Source: an uncultured Clostridia bacterium (GTDB taxonomy: Bacteria; Bacillota; Clostridia; UBA1381). Taken from it: a stretch of 11,636 nt of DNA. Made by a program: the position numbers and the translations under genes. The notes below the pieces were generated by a model. The model was not told the origin of the DNA. It saw nothing but the letters and a program-made list of their open reading frames with translations, and made no database searches. This document shows, in pieces, positions 1 through 7,005 of this stretch (its first letter is position 1; every line of letters begins with the position of its first letter). Location: contig CAKSGP010000022.1 in the NCBI GenBank assembly GCA_934454745.1, forward strand, positions 1 through 11,636, in the 5' to 3' direction.

Positions 1-683
1 GTATTTAGCACCTTAAGAGCGTCAATATTTGCACCGTATCCGATAATTGTAAATATTCCTGCCACTACGTATCCGCCAAGAATACCGAATATAAAGGGAA
101 TAAGCTTAACTGTTTTTTTACCGTATGTAGAGCATAGGACTGTAATAATAAAAGTAACAAGTCCGCACAGAACTGTTATAAGTGGAGATGCAGTGACATC
201 AGGGATACTACCCTTTGTCATATCGCCGATTGCGTTTCCTGCAAGTGAAAGTCCGATAATAGCAACGGTCGGTCCGATTACTGCAACAGGCATAACCTTG
301 TTTATCCATTTAACACCTGCAAGCTTTACAATGATTGCGATTATCACATATACCAACCCTGCAAATGCAGCACCTATTATAAGTCCGAGATATCCTAAGG
401 ACATAGATACACCGCCTGCAAATGCGGCAATCATAGATCCTATAAATGCAAAAGACGAGCCAAGAAATACTGGACTCTTTTTCTGTGTAAATGCAATGTA
501 GACCAATGTACCGATACCTGCACCGAAAAGTGCTGCGGCCGAGCTCATAGTAGTATTGCACGCCTGATTGATGACAACAGGAACAACAAGAGTTGCTGTC
601 ATAATCGCAAGCAACTGCTGAAGTGAAAAAATAATCAACTGTCCGAATTTCGGCTTGTCATTAACCCCATAAATTAATTTCAT
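1..683 (-). CDS. uraA: Uracil permease (UraA family), partial, C-terminal half outside window
   Basis: Proton-coupled uracil importer of the nucleobase-ascorbate transporter (NCS2) family, in the cytoplasmic membrane. The frame opens at the ATG 683-681 and runs 227 codons to the window edge without a stop, about half of a usual ~430-residue permease. The N-terminal signature (residues 6-20, GVNDKPKFGQLI) matches the 'sekPplgqli' opening of UraA/PyrP. PVFLGSSFAFI (71-81) is the family motif after the second helix, and VMPVAVIGPTVAIIGLSLA (130-148) matches the conserved MGP...IGL segment. Several hydrophobic helices are evident. A strong AGGAGG site lies 9 bases before the ATG. The gene has its own promoter 14 nt after the stop of the upstream gene. 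No PyrR-type binding sequence was recognised in the leader. Uracil is the best substrate guess; xanthine permeases are relatives but carry different N-terminal motifs. Confidence 0.93.
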   Translation of the reverse strand, partial: MKLIYGVNDKPKFGQLIIFSLQQLLAIMTATLVVPVVINQACNTTMSSAAALFGAGIGTLVYIAFTQKKSPVFLGSSFAFIGSMIAAFAGGVSMSLGYLGLIIGAAFAGLVYVIIAIIVKLAGVKWINKVMPVAVIGPTVAIIGLSLAGNAIGDMTKGSIPDVTASPLITVLCGLVTFIITVLCSTYGKKTVKLIPFIFGILGGYVVAGIFTIIGYGANIDALKVLN

Positions 684-715
684 TTAAAAAATCCTCCTTT
701 GTGGTTTACAAATAT

Positions 716-743
716 AATAAAGTTCGCAAAAAACAACTTTATT
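716..743 (-). promoter_or_regulatory. Hairpin (inverted repeat) in the uraA leader
   Basis: Perfect 9-bp inverted repeat: AATAAAGTT at 716-724 and AACTTTATT at 735-743, with a 10-nt loop. It occupies about +5 to +32 of the predicted uraA transcript. It could be an operator palindrome, a 5' stabilising hairpin or chance in AT-rich DNA. It does not resemble the PyrR RNA-binding loop and has no U-run that would make it a terminator. Confidence 0.45.
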
Positions 744-754
744 CTACTCTCTTA

Positions 755-783
755 ATCATACCCTAAATTAGTCTTTTTGTCAA
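755..783 (-). promoter_or_regulatory. Sigma-A promoter of uraA
   Basis: On the minus strand, -35 TTGACA (783-778), 17-nt spacer and -10 TATGAT (760-755). Predicted start near 748, giving a leader of about 65 nt. This is a near-consensus housekeeping promoter. Confidence 0.85.
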
Positions 784-796
784 TAATTTTTTAAAG

Positions 797-2092
797 CTAC
801 ATTATCTGTCTGCTTGCAAAATATGCCGTAAAGAATACGCCGAAGACTATTGCAAAAACTGCGGTTATGAGATTTTCTGCCCATCTATGCCTTTCTGCAA
901 AATCCGAAAGAATTATAAATGAGGTCACTGCACAGCTCATATATCGTCCTATGCTTAAGGGCCAGCTCATACTCATATTTATTATAAGATACACTGTTAA
1001 GAAAGCAGTGTACATGCTCCGCGTTTTGCGAAGTCCGTAGACCAAAACCACAGCAGTAAAAATAATTGCAATAAGTTCGGGAATCCATAACGCAAAAAGT
1101 GAAAATGATTTGTTTTGATGAATCTGACCTAATATCACAGACAAACATTCGCCCCAATATACAGTGGTGTTATTCCATATATTCTTTTGATACTCCAAAA
1201 ATTTAAACCATTCCCCGGTTGTGTAATAATTGCAGGCAAGATATGTAAGTGTTCCTGCTGCCATAAGGAATATCCACAGCCCCTTTTTATAAAACAATCT
1301 CCATACCTTTTTATAGCTTTTAGTTCGCATAAGCTTTATAATCCGATAATGCTCAAACCACTCGATTGCCGCAGGGATTGCAAGTATTATACCCGATAGT
1401 CTTGACATTGCGGAAAGAGCACCGAAAATCCCGGCCTTTTCCCAGGCGTGTCTGCGTATATAGTAAAGGGTTGCGCAGACTGTAAATAAAAATACACTTT
1501 CGCTCATCATTGTTCCGAAAAACAAAGAATGAGGGAATACCGATATAAATACAATTGCACGTATTGCTGTTTGCTTGTTATAATCAAAGGAAACAAGATT
1601 ATACAGATATGCACAGGCTCCCGAATATGCAAGAGCTGATACAAAAAGTCCGCTTAATGTCAGGTTGTTAAATGGTACATTAAAAATCCGTACAAGCCAG
1701 GGATAAAGCGGAAAAAAAGCAAGAGTTGTGAAATTTCCGTTTTCAACATAGTATGAATAACCGCCCGTGGCAATACGGAAATAATTATTTGCATCCCATT
1801 GCATATATATGTCAAGAAGCTTTTCAAAGGAAAACGGTTCATCAAGCATAATAAAAATTGCAAAAATTGAGATGATAAATACAAGCACCCGAAACAGAAA
1901 CGCTATTGCAAAAACTGCGGCAGTTTCCTTTTTTGTTATGGAAAAGCCTTGATTTTGACCTGTATTTTTAAGAAGTGTATTAAACACCCTGTTATCCGTT
2001 ACCGCCATACCCGAACGTGACAAGGCACGCAATGCAATAACAAATACTATGCATACAACAAAGATACCCGAAATAATATTTACACCAATCAT
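797..2092 (-). CDS. PIG-V-type polytopic membrane mannosyltransferase (GT-C fold)
   Basis: A 431-residue integral membrane protein with many hydrophobic helices, related to the PIG-V/GPI mannosyltransferase 2 family, whose members move a sugar from a polyprenyl-phosphate donor on the outer face of the membrane. Family motifs seen are WDANNYFRIA followed by GGY (99-112; the acidic WD loop typical of GT-C enzymes), AFFPLYPWLVR (125-135), and FPHS...MMSES with SRLSG (186-234). Its ATG shares the ATGA overlap with the stop of the upstream GT2 gene (2089-2092), indicating translational coupling. That GT2 enzyme plausibly makes the lipid-linked donor. The sugar and acceptor (surface polymer, lipid or protein) cannot be read from the sequence, so 'mannosyl' is by family name only. 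No terminator is visible after the stop; the uraA promoter begins 14 nt downstream. Confidence 0.85.
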   Translation of the reverse strand: MIGVNIISGIFVVCIVFVIALRALSRSGMAVTDNRVFNTLLKNTGQNQGFSITKKETAAVFAIAFLFRVLVFIISIFAIFIMLDEPFSFEKLLDIYMQWDANNYFRIATGGYSYYVENGNFTTLAFFPLYPWLVRIFNVPFNNLTLSGLFVSALAYSGACAYLYNLVSFDYNKQTAIRAIVFISVFPHSLFFGTMMSESVFLFTVCATLYYIRRHAWEKAGIFGALSAMSRLSGIILAIPAAIEWFEHYRIIKLMRTKSYKKVWRLFYKKGLWIFLMAAGTLTYLACNYYTTGEWFKFLEYQKNIWNNTTVYWGECLSVILGQIHQNKSFSLFALWIPELIAIIFTAVVLVYGLRKTRSMYTAFLTVYLIINMSMSWPLSIGRYMSCAVTSFIILSDFAERHRWAENLITAVFAIVFGVFFTAYFASRQIM

Positions 2093-3048
2093 TTTGTATC
2101 ACCGATAAAGCTTTCAATTATATATCTAGGTCTGCGTTTTACTTCCTTATACATCTTACCTATATATTCGCCGATAAGACCTGTACCTAAAAGCTGAAGT
2201 CCGCCGATAAACCAGATTGAACACATTAAAGATGCCCAGCCTGAATCGGTATGTCCTGTAATCTTTTGAACAATAGCATATATCGCCATAATAACTGCAA
2301 ATATGCAGGCAACTACTCCGAAGGCAGAAATCATTCTTATGGGATTGATGCTGAATGATGTTATGCCGTCAAATGCAAAAGAAAGCATCTTTTTTAATGG
2401 GTATTTGGACTTCCCTGCAAAACGTTCATTCCTGTCATAATAAACACAATCTGATTTATAACCGATAAGCGGAACAATGCCACGCAAGAACAGATTGCGT
2501 TCTTCAAACTCGGAAAGTGCATTAAGTGCATCCTTGCTCATTAGCCGATAGTCAGCGTGGTTGTAGACCATATTAACACCCATAACCTTCATAAGCTTGT
2601 AAAAACCAAGTGCCGTAACACGCTTAAATGCGGTATCGGTATCACGCTTGTTACGTACTCCGTAGACGACTTGACATTCCTCGTCACGGAACTTTTTAAT
2701 CATTGCAGGGATAACATTTATATCGTCCTGTAAGTCCGCGTCAATTGATATTGCACAGTCGCATAAATCCTTAACCGCCATAAGTCCGCCGTATAGTGCG
2801 TTCTGGTGTCCTGCGTTATGGGCAAGCTTTATGCCGCAAACCTCTGTATGCTCTGCCTCAAATTGTGAAATAAGCTCCCAGGTCCTATCCTTTGACCCGT
2901 CATCAATAAAAACGATACGGCTTGATGATGAAATAAGTCTATTATTTTTCATCTCCGAAAACAGATCAAGCATTCGCTTTAATGTTTCGGGGAGAACTTC
3001 TTCCTCGTTATAGCAGGGTAGTACCACATAAGCCTTTACTAAATTCAT
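2089..3048 (-). CDS. GT2 polyprenyl-phosphate glycosyltransferase, DPM1/GtrB type
   Basis: A 319-residue membrane-anchored family 2 glycosyltransferase that would transfer a sugar from a nucleotide donor to polyprenyl phosphate on the cytoplasmic side. The GT-A domain opens with VVLPCYNEEEVL (8-19). The nucleotide-binding FIDDGSKDRT is at 47-56, the metal-binding SIDADLQDD at 101-109 and VVYGVRNKRDTD at 127-138. AGKSKYPLKKM (211-221) is the loop seen in DPM1/GtrB/ArnC enzymes. Two C-terminal membrane helices (about 240-260 and 272-295) are as in GtrB. Both ends show 4-nt ATGA overlaps, with hslO upstream and the PIG-V-like gene downstream. The donor sugar is not determinable; mannose or glucose are the usual choices. 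Confidence 0.9.
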   Translation of the reverse strand: MNLVKAYVVLPCYNEEEVLPETLKRMLDLFSEMKNNRLISSSSRIVFIDDGSKDRTWELISQFEAEHTEVCGIKLAHNAGHQNALYGGLMAVKDLCDCAISIDADLQDDINVIPAMIKKFRDEECQVVYGVRNKRDTDTAFKRVTALGFYKLMKVMGVNMVYNHADYRLMSKDALNALSEFEERNLFLRGIVPLIGYKSDCVYYDRNERFAGKSKYPLKKMLSFAFDGITSFSINPIRMISAFGVVACIFAVIMAIYAIVQKITGHTDSGWASLMCSIWFIGGLQLLGTGLIGEYIGKMYKEVKRRPRYIIESFIGDTK

Positions 3049-3935
3049 TTTATTTCCCCTTTCGCCTTGTCCATAAGCTCAGAAAGTGCGGATTTTGTAA
3101 ATTTATACACATTATCGCAGAATCGGCAGGTCATTTCTGCCTCACCCTGCTCCTCTATTATATCGGAAAGCTCTTTCTTGCCCAATGAAATAAGAGCACG
3201 CTCCATACGTTCTCTTGAACAGGTGCACTTATATTTTGGTGTAGGCGAGTTCAAATCAAGGAGCATATCAAAACCATCTGTTACTGCAAAGGCTATATCC
3301 TCTGCACTCATTCCGTTTATAATCATATCCGTAACGGGCGGAAGATTTTCTATAATCTGTGTAAGCTTATCTGCTGTTTCCTCCGTAGCCTCAGGCATAA
3401 GCTGAATCATATATCCGCCCGCAGCTTTAACAGAAAGGTCGGTATCGACAAGAACACCAAGAGCAATTGCAGTTGGGATTTGTTCGCTTTTTGCATAGTA
3501 ATACGTTAAATCCTCTGCAATTTCACCGCTTATAAGGGGAGTTCTGCCTATATATGGTTCTTTTAGGTCAAGGTCACGTATAACGCTTAAAAATCCATTT
3601 CCAATAACACCTGAAACATCAAGCTTGCCCTTGCTGTTTGGGGGTAAATCAGCTGATGGATTTTCTACGTAGCCGCGAACCTCCGATAATGAATTGCCTA
3701 CAACAGTCATCATACCAAGCGGACCGTCGCCGTTTATCTGCAAGGTTATGGAATCCTTATCCCCCTTTAGCTGGGCACCCAGAACAACACCTGCCGTTAG
3801 AAGTCTGCCAAGTGCGGCGGATGCTGTTGCAGATGTGTTGTGTATACAGTGTGCTTTATTTACTGTATCGGTGGTTATTGCTGTAAAAACACGAATACTG
3901 CCGTCTGTGCTGTTACCTCTTATAAGTTTATCCAT
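3045..3935 (-). CDS. hslO: Hsp33, redox-regulated molecular chaperone
   Basis: Cytosolic holdase chaperone that is inactive when reduced with zinc bound and is switched on by oxidation and unfolding. At 296 residues it is the normal length. The N-terminal domain starts MDKLIRGNSTDGSIRVFTA and contains the typical GPLG (71-74), the RGYVENP stretch (87-93) and ATAS...LGRLLTA (36-48). The C-terminal redox switch is complete: Cys237-x-Cys239 and Cys270-x-x-Cys273 (KCTCS and TCRFC) provide the four zinc ligands. A GGAG site lies 4-8 nt before the ATG at 3935. It follows nadE after 17 nt and overlaps the next gene by ATGA, so it belongs to the same transcript. Nothing looks degraded. Confidence 0.97.
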   Translation of the reverse strand: MDKLIRGNSTDGSIRVFTAITTDTVNKAHCIHNTSATASAALGRLLTAGVVLGAQLKGDKDSITLQINGDGPLGMMTVVGNSLSEVRGYVENPSADLPPNSKGKLDVSGVIGNGFLSVIRDLDLKEPYIGRTPLISGEIAEDLTYYYAKSEQIPTAIALGVLVDTDLSVKAAGGYMIQLMPEATEETADKLTQIIENLPPVTDMIINGMSAEDIAFAVTDGFDMLLDLNSPTPKYKCTCSRERMERALISLGKKELSDIIEEQGEAEMTCRFCDNVYKFTKSALSELMDKAKGEIK

Positions 3936-3952
3936 AATTCCTCCGTCATATT

Positions 3953-4678
3953 TTATATTTCAGGCTTAAAGCTTGGCATAAGCTGTAATTTGAATAAGTT
4001 ATTCCTATGTTTTGTATCTATTATTTCTTTTATTTTCGGATCGTCTATTATGCCCTCACGTATATATCTATCAAGTGTTGCATAAGTAAAGCCGAGATTT
4101 TCCTCATCGGTTTTACCGCAAAGTCCGTCTATGGGCGTTTTATCAACAAGAGCATCAGGGAGCGAAAGAACACGTCCTATTTCCTTAACCTCAGCTACCG
4201 TAAGATTTGAAAGGGGTGAAAAATCCCCTGCCGCATCGCCGTAGCGTGTTGAATATCCAACCCAATCCTCAGACAGATTGCAGGTGTTTGCAACTCGTCC
4301 GTTATGGCTCTGTGCAACGGCATAAAGGGTTGTCATACGTATACGGGGCGGCATATTAACATTTGTTTGTGTGCTGGCCTCAAAGGGAAGTGCCTTCTTT
4401 AATCCCTCCACTGCATCTTTTATATTTACTAGATAGTGCTTGATTTTGAGGTGATTTACAAGCATATATGCCATATCTATATCCTGCTGTTCTCCGCAGG
4501 GCATAAGCACGCCTATAACTCTGTCCTTACCAAGCGCCTCAACACACAGTGCCGCAACCACGGAACTGTCCTTACCGCCTGAAATTCCAACTATTGCATT
4601 GGCGTCCTTGCCGTTTTCTTCAAAAAATCTGCGAATCCATTCTACACATCCGTCTTTAACCTTACAAGCATTAAACAT
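3953..4678 (-). CDS. nadE: NAD+ synthetase, ammonia-dependent short form
   Basis: Catalyses the last step of NAD synthesis: nicotinate adenine dinucleotide is adenylated and amidated to NAD. The 241 residues form a single synthetase domain without the glutaminase domain of the long form, so free ammonia (or a partner glutaminase) supplies nitrogen. Seen motifs are the ATP-pyrophosphatase loop GISGGKDSS (31-39), NMPPRIRMTTLYA (108-120), NLSEDWVGYSTRYGD (134-148) and the C-terminal DGLCGKTDEENLGFTYATLD (184-203). The start at 4678 is preceded by AGGAG with a 9-nt gap and overlaps the end of the upstream hydrolase gene by 8 nt. Pairing with a nicotinamidase-like gene fits NAD salvage. Confidence 0.95.
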   Translation of the reverse strand: MFNACKVKDGCVEWIRRFFEENGKDANAIVGISGGKDSSVVAALCVEALGKDRVIGVLMPCGEQQDIDMAYMLVNHLKIKHYLVNIKDAVEGLKKALPFEASTQTNVNMPPRIRMTTLYAVAQSHNGRVANTCNLSEDWVGYSTRYGDAAGDFSPLSNLTVAEVKEIGRVLSLPDALVDKTPIDGLCGKTDEENLGFTYATLDRYIREGIIDDPKIKEIIDTKHRNNLFKLQLMPSFKPEI

Positions 4679-5213
4679 TGTTATCAGCTCCTATAATATT
4701 TATTTGACAGCTCCTCATTGTAGCAAGTGCCGCATTATGACTTTCCCGTGTCACTCCTGCACAGCAGGACTCATCAACGGATATTTTTACTTCAGGGAAA
4801 AAGGCTTTTAAAAGCAGTGCGTTTGACACAACACATATATCGGTACAAAGTCCCATAAGCTCAATTTCAATATCAGAAATGTCATAGTTTTCGGATATTA
4901 CCGTCGCAAGCTCCGTTGAGCCGAATGTGGGCTTAAGTATGGGCGTATATCCTACACTGTTAAGAGCGTCTTGTATTTTATCATTAAGTTTCCACCCATC
5001 ACTGTCTTTTATGCAGTGCATAACAGGCAGATTAATACCCTCACTTGTTTCTAAGTAGTTATCGTAATGAGTGTCAAGAGTAGCATAAACATCACCATTA
5101 AAGCTTCTTATCTTGTTAACAGCATTTGGGATGACTTTTTGTGCCTCGGCTGTACCTAAGGTGCCGTCTATAAAATCATTTTGCATATCAACAACTATCA
5201 GTATTTTATTCAT
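4671..5213 (-). CDS. Nicotinamidase-like cysteine hydrolase (isochorismatase superfamily)
   Basis: A 180-residue amidohydrolase that probably converts nicotinamide to nicotinate. It starts MNKILIVVDMQNDFIDG. The catalytic triad is visible as Asp9, Lys94 (ILKPTFGST) and Cys127 in the TDICV motif. Asp47, His49 and His66 correspond to the metal-binding D-x-H...H pattern of nicotinamidases. The stretch TSEGINLPVMHCIK (56-69) is typical of clostridial members. The ATG at 5213 was chosen because AGGAGAG sits 8 nt upstream and the family begins at this MxxxLxVVDMQ; an in-frame TTG at 5234 would lie in the tRNA terminator and ahead of that site. It overlaps nadE by 8 nt, which supports an NAD role, although the superfamily also contains other amidases. 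Confidence 0.88.
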   Translation of the reverse strand: MNKILIVVDMQNDFIDGTLGTAEAQKVIPNAVNKIRSFNGDVYATLDTHYDNYLETSEGINLPVMHCIKDSDGWKLNDKIQDALNSVGYTPILKPTFGSTELATVISENYDISDIEIELMGLCTDICVVSNALLLKAFFPEVKISVDESCCAGVTRESHNAALATMRSCQINIIGADNNV

Positions 5214-5232
5214 AGCTGAATCTCTCCTATAC

Positions 5233-5261
5233 AAAAAATGCCTACTCGATGAGCAGGCATT
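5233..5261 (-). terminator. Rho-independent terminator or attenuator after tRNA-Leu
   Basis: On the minus strand a 10-bp stem (ATGCCTGCTC with GAGTAGGCAT, one G-U pair, 3-nt loop; 5260-5238) is followed by a run of U. It begins 7 nt after the tRNA CCA end and stops just before the AGGAGAG site of the hydrolase gene, so it must either be read through or act as an attenuator for the downstream operon. Confidence 0.88.
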
Positions 5262-5266
5262 GGTTT

Positions 5267-5353
5267 TGGTGCCGATGATCGGGGTCGAACCGATACGGAT
5301 TTTACTCCACCGGATTTTGAGTCCGGCGCGTCTGCCAATTCCACCACATCGGC
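5267..5353 (-). tRNA. tRNA-Leu(CAA)
   Basis: An 87-nt class II tRNA including an encoded CCA. The acceptor stem GCCGATG pairs with CATCGGC, followed by discriminator A and CCA. The D-arm contains TGGCAGACGC. The anticodon stem CCGGA/TCCGG encloses loop CTCAAAA, giving anticodon CAA (leucine, UUG codons). A long variable arm and the T-arm ATCGG-TTCGACC-CCGAT follow. All stems pair. It has its own promoter about 10 nt upstream of the mature 5' end and a strong terminator just after the CCA. Confidence 0.97.
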
Positions 5354-5369
5354 ATTGATAACGCTAAAT

Positions 5370-5398
5370 ATAATATCATAGAAACTCAAAAAAGTCAA
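5370..5398 (-). promoter_or_regulatory. Sigma-A promoter of tRNA-Leu (and probably the nadE operon)
   Basis: Minus strand -35 TTGACT (5398-5393), 17-nt spacer, -10 TATTAT (5375-5370). Predicted start near 5363, about 10 nt before the tRNA 5' end. No other promoter-like pair is visible between here and the hydrolase gene, so this may also drive 5213-797 by read-through. Confidence 0.85.
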
Positions 5399-5427
5399 CC
5401 CTTTTTTGCGATTTAACAGTAAAAACA

Positions 5428-5456
5428 TTGAAAAAATTTAAAGTATAGTGTATAAT
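5428..5456 (+). promoter_or_regulatory. Sigma-A promoter of the rsmF-like gene
   Basis: Plus strand -35 TTGAAA (5428-5433), 17-nt spacer, -10 TATAAT (5451-5456). Predicted start near 5463. It is divergent from the tRNA promoter, with the two -35 boxes about 30 bp apart. It also rules out the in-frame GTG at 5448 as the start of the gene. Confidence 0.85.
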
Positions 5457-5489
5457 ATGTGTATTAATTTAAAAGTTGAGGATTTGCAA

Positions 5490-6830
5490 ATGATTTTACC
5501 CAATGATTTTTGTCAGCGTATGAAGGATTTAACAGGCGACGAATATGATGCGTTCATAACATCCTATGATACAGAGATTAATAAAGGAATACGCATAAAT
5601 ACATTAAAATGTGACAGCACACCTGATATTTTAATTGATTGCGAACAGGTTTTGTGGTGTAGTGACGGATACTATGTAAAAGATGGTGAGATTACAGGTA
5701 ATCATCCCTATCATGCCGCGGGAGCAGTATATTTTCAGGAGCCCTCGGCAATGTGCGTTGCTGTGGGACTTCCCCTGTGTAAGAACGCAAAAATTCTTGA
5801 TTTATGTGCCGCGCCCGGCGGAAAAACAACACATATCGGTGCGAGAATGAAAAACGAAGGACTTTTAGTAGCAAACGAAATAATTCCAAAGCGTGCATCG
5901 ATTTTGTCGGAAAATGTCGAAAGAATGGGACTTAAAAATACAATCGTAACAAATGAAACACCGTCACGGCTTGCCGAAAGGTTTGAGGGATTTTTTGACG
6001 GTATTATAGTTGATGCACCCTGCTCTGGCGAGGGAATGTTCAGAAAAGAACCACAGGCGGTCAGCGAATGGAGCATCAGCCATACACTTTCCTGTGCTAT
6101 GCGTCAGAAAAACATTCTTGATGATGCATATAAAATGCTAAAATGCGGAGGATATATAATGTATTCAACCTGCACATTTTCTTATGACGAAAATGAAGCG
6201 GTTGTGAAATATATGCAGGATAAATACAATATGGAACTTTGCCCTATAAGTGAGCTTAGTATGCTGTCGGCGGGGATAGGCGAGGGTATGGAAAGCTGTC
6301 GCAGAGTGTTCCCCCACAGGAACAAGGGCGAGGGGCATTTTGCGGCACTGCTTAAAAGAACAGAGAAAAACGAAAAAACAACTGAATTTATTAAGAAAAA
6401 AACGAAATCCGGTAATTTGGAATTAGAAAATGCAAAAAATTTGTATTACGAATTTGAAAAAGAACATATTAAAATACATCTTGACGGAGAATTTATCCTT
6501 TTTGGTGATAATCTGTATTTGCTCCCTGAATATGTAAATCTCGACAAATTGAAAGTCCTGCGATGCGGATTGCATCTTGGAGTTATAAAACGTAACAGAT
6601 TTGAACCCTCCCACGCACTTTCCCACGTATTCTCAGAGGACGTATATATTAACAAGGTAGAATTCCCGAAAGACTCTAATGAAATCAAAGGATATATGCA
6701 CGGTGAAACCATATCTTCTGATATATCAGGCTGGTGCGTGGTAAAAGCGGATGAATATGTTCTCGGCTGGGGCAAGGGAAGCGGTCAAACAGTGAAAAAC
6801 CACTACCCCAAGCATTTAAGAACACTATAA
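5490..6830 (+). CDS. rsmF: 16S rRNA (cytosine-C5)-methyltransferase, RsmF/NOL1-NOP2-sun type
   Basis: SAM-dependent enzyme that methylates C5 of a cytosine in rRNA. The 446-residue protein has an N-terminal region with KGIRINTLK (32-40), a methyltransferase core with SAM loop DLCAAPGGKT (104-113), and motif IV DAPCSGEGMFRK (175-186). Motif VI is YSTCTFSYDENE (225-236). Cys178 and Cys228 are the two catalytic cysteines of the m5C family. The C-terminal third (about 285-446, with HRNKGEGHFAALL) fits the extra RsmF domains that RsmB lacks. The ATG at 5490 is preferred because GAGG lies 8 nt upstream and the promoter predicts transcription from about 5463. It is monocistronic as far as can be seen, and no terminator was recognised after it. 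The exact target base is not provable here. Confidence 0.9.
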   Translation: MILPNDFCQRMKDLTGDEYDAFITSYDTEINKGIRINTLKCDSTPDILIDCEQVLWCSDGYYVKDGEITGNHPYHAAGAVYFQEPSAMCVAVGLPLCKNAKILDLCAAPGGKTTHIGARMKNEGLLVANEIIPKRASILSENVERMGLKNTIVTNETPSRLAERFEGFFDGIIVDAPCSGEGMFRKEPQAVSEWSISHTLSCAMRQKNILDDAYKMLKCGGYIMYSTCTFSYDENEAVVKYMQDKYNMELCPISELSMLSAGIGEGMESCRRVFPHRNKGEGHFAALLKRTEKNEKTTEFIKKKTKSGNLELENAKNLYYEFEKEHIKIHLDGEFILFGDNLYLLPEYVNLDKLKVLRCGLHLGVIKRNRFEPSHALSHVFSEDVYINKVEFPKDSNEIKGYMHGETISSDISGWCVVKADEYVLGWGKGSGQTVKNHYPKHLRTL

Positions 6831-6865
6831 AATAAACCTCCCAAAACACCATAACACACTTAAAT

Positions 6866-6882
6866 ATTACAAAAATATTACG
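6866..6882 (-). promoter_or_regulatory. WalR-box-like direct repeat, distal
   Basis: Minus strand CGTAAT, 5 nt, TGTAAT, against the WalR (YycF) consensus TGTWAH-N5-TGTWAH. One half matches 6/6 and the other 5/6. It lies about 100 bp upstream of the wall-hydrolase promoter start. Confidence 0.4.
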
Positions 6883-6897
6883 AAATATTTCAGTAAA

Positions 6898-6914
6898 TTT
6901 GCAATGGAATTACA
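6898..6914 (-). promoter_or_regulatory. WalR-box-like direct repeat upstream of the -35
   Basis: Minus strand TGTAAT, 5 nt, TGCAAA (6/6 and 5/6 to TGTWAH). Centred about 72 bp before the predicted transcription start, a position suited to activation. Confidence 0.42.
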
Positions 6915-6942
6915 AAAATTGAAAAAAAGTTGCAAAAAAGGG

Positions 6943-6971
6943 TTGACAAACGTAATAATTGTGTGTATAAT
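6943..6971 (+). promoter_or_regulatory. Consensus sigma-A promoter of the NlpC/P60 gene
   Basis: -35 TTGACA (6943-6948), 17-nt spacer, -10 TATAAT (6966-6971), a perfect consensus. Predicted start near 6978, giving a leader of about 80 nt with the GGGAGG site at 7042-7047. Confidence 0.92.
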
Positions 6972-6977
6972 GGATTC

Positions 6978-7005
6978 TGTAATAATTCGGTAATATTTAT
7001 GCAAA
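6978..7005 (+). promoter_or_regulatory. Three-unit WalR-box-like array at the transcription start
   Basis: TGTAAT (6978-6983), GGTAAT (6989-6994) and TGCAAA (7000-7005) repeat at an exact 11-bp period on the plus strand, with 6/6, 5/6 and 5/6 matches to TGTWAH. Sites placed at or after the start would be expected to repress rather than activate. Confidence 0.45.

Noticed and set aside
885..1157. Small minus-strand ORF inside the PIG-V-like gene, and similar ORFs opposite htpG, hslO, rsmF and birA
   Set aside because: They overlap well-supported genes in other frames, have no family motifs and no ribosome binding sites. They are frame shadows.
5214..5234. TTG start adding seven residues to the nicotinamidase-like protein
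   Set aside because: The TTG lies in the U-run of the tRNA terminator and upstream of the AGGAGAG site. Family members begin at the MxxxLxVVDMQ motif.
5448..5489. In-frame GTG start giving a 14-residue N-terminal extension of the RsmF-like protein
   Set aside because: It begins just before the -10 box of the gene's own promoter, upstream of the predicted transcription start, and has no ribosome binding site. ATG 5490 has GAGG at good spacing.
6831..6942. Terminator for the RsmF-like gene
   Set aside because: Only AT-only short inverted repeats (AAATATT/AATATTT) are present, with no GC stem followed by a U-run.
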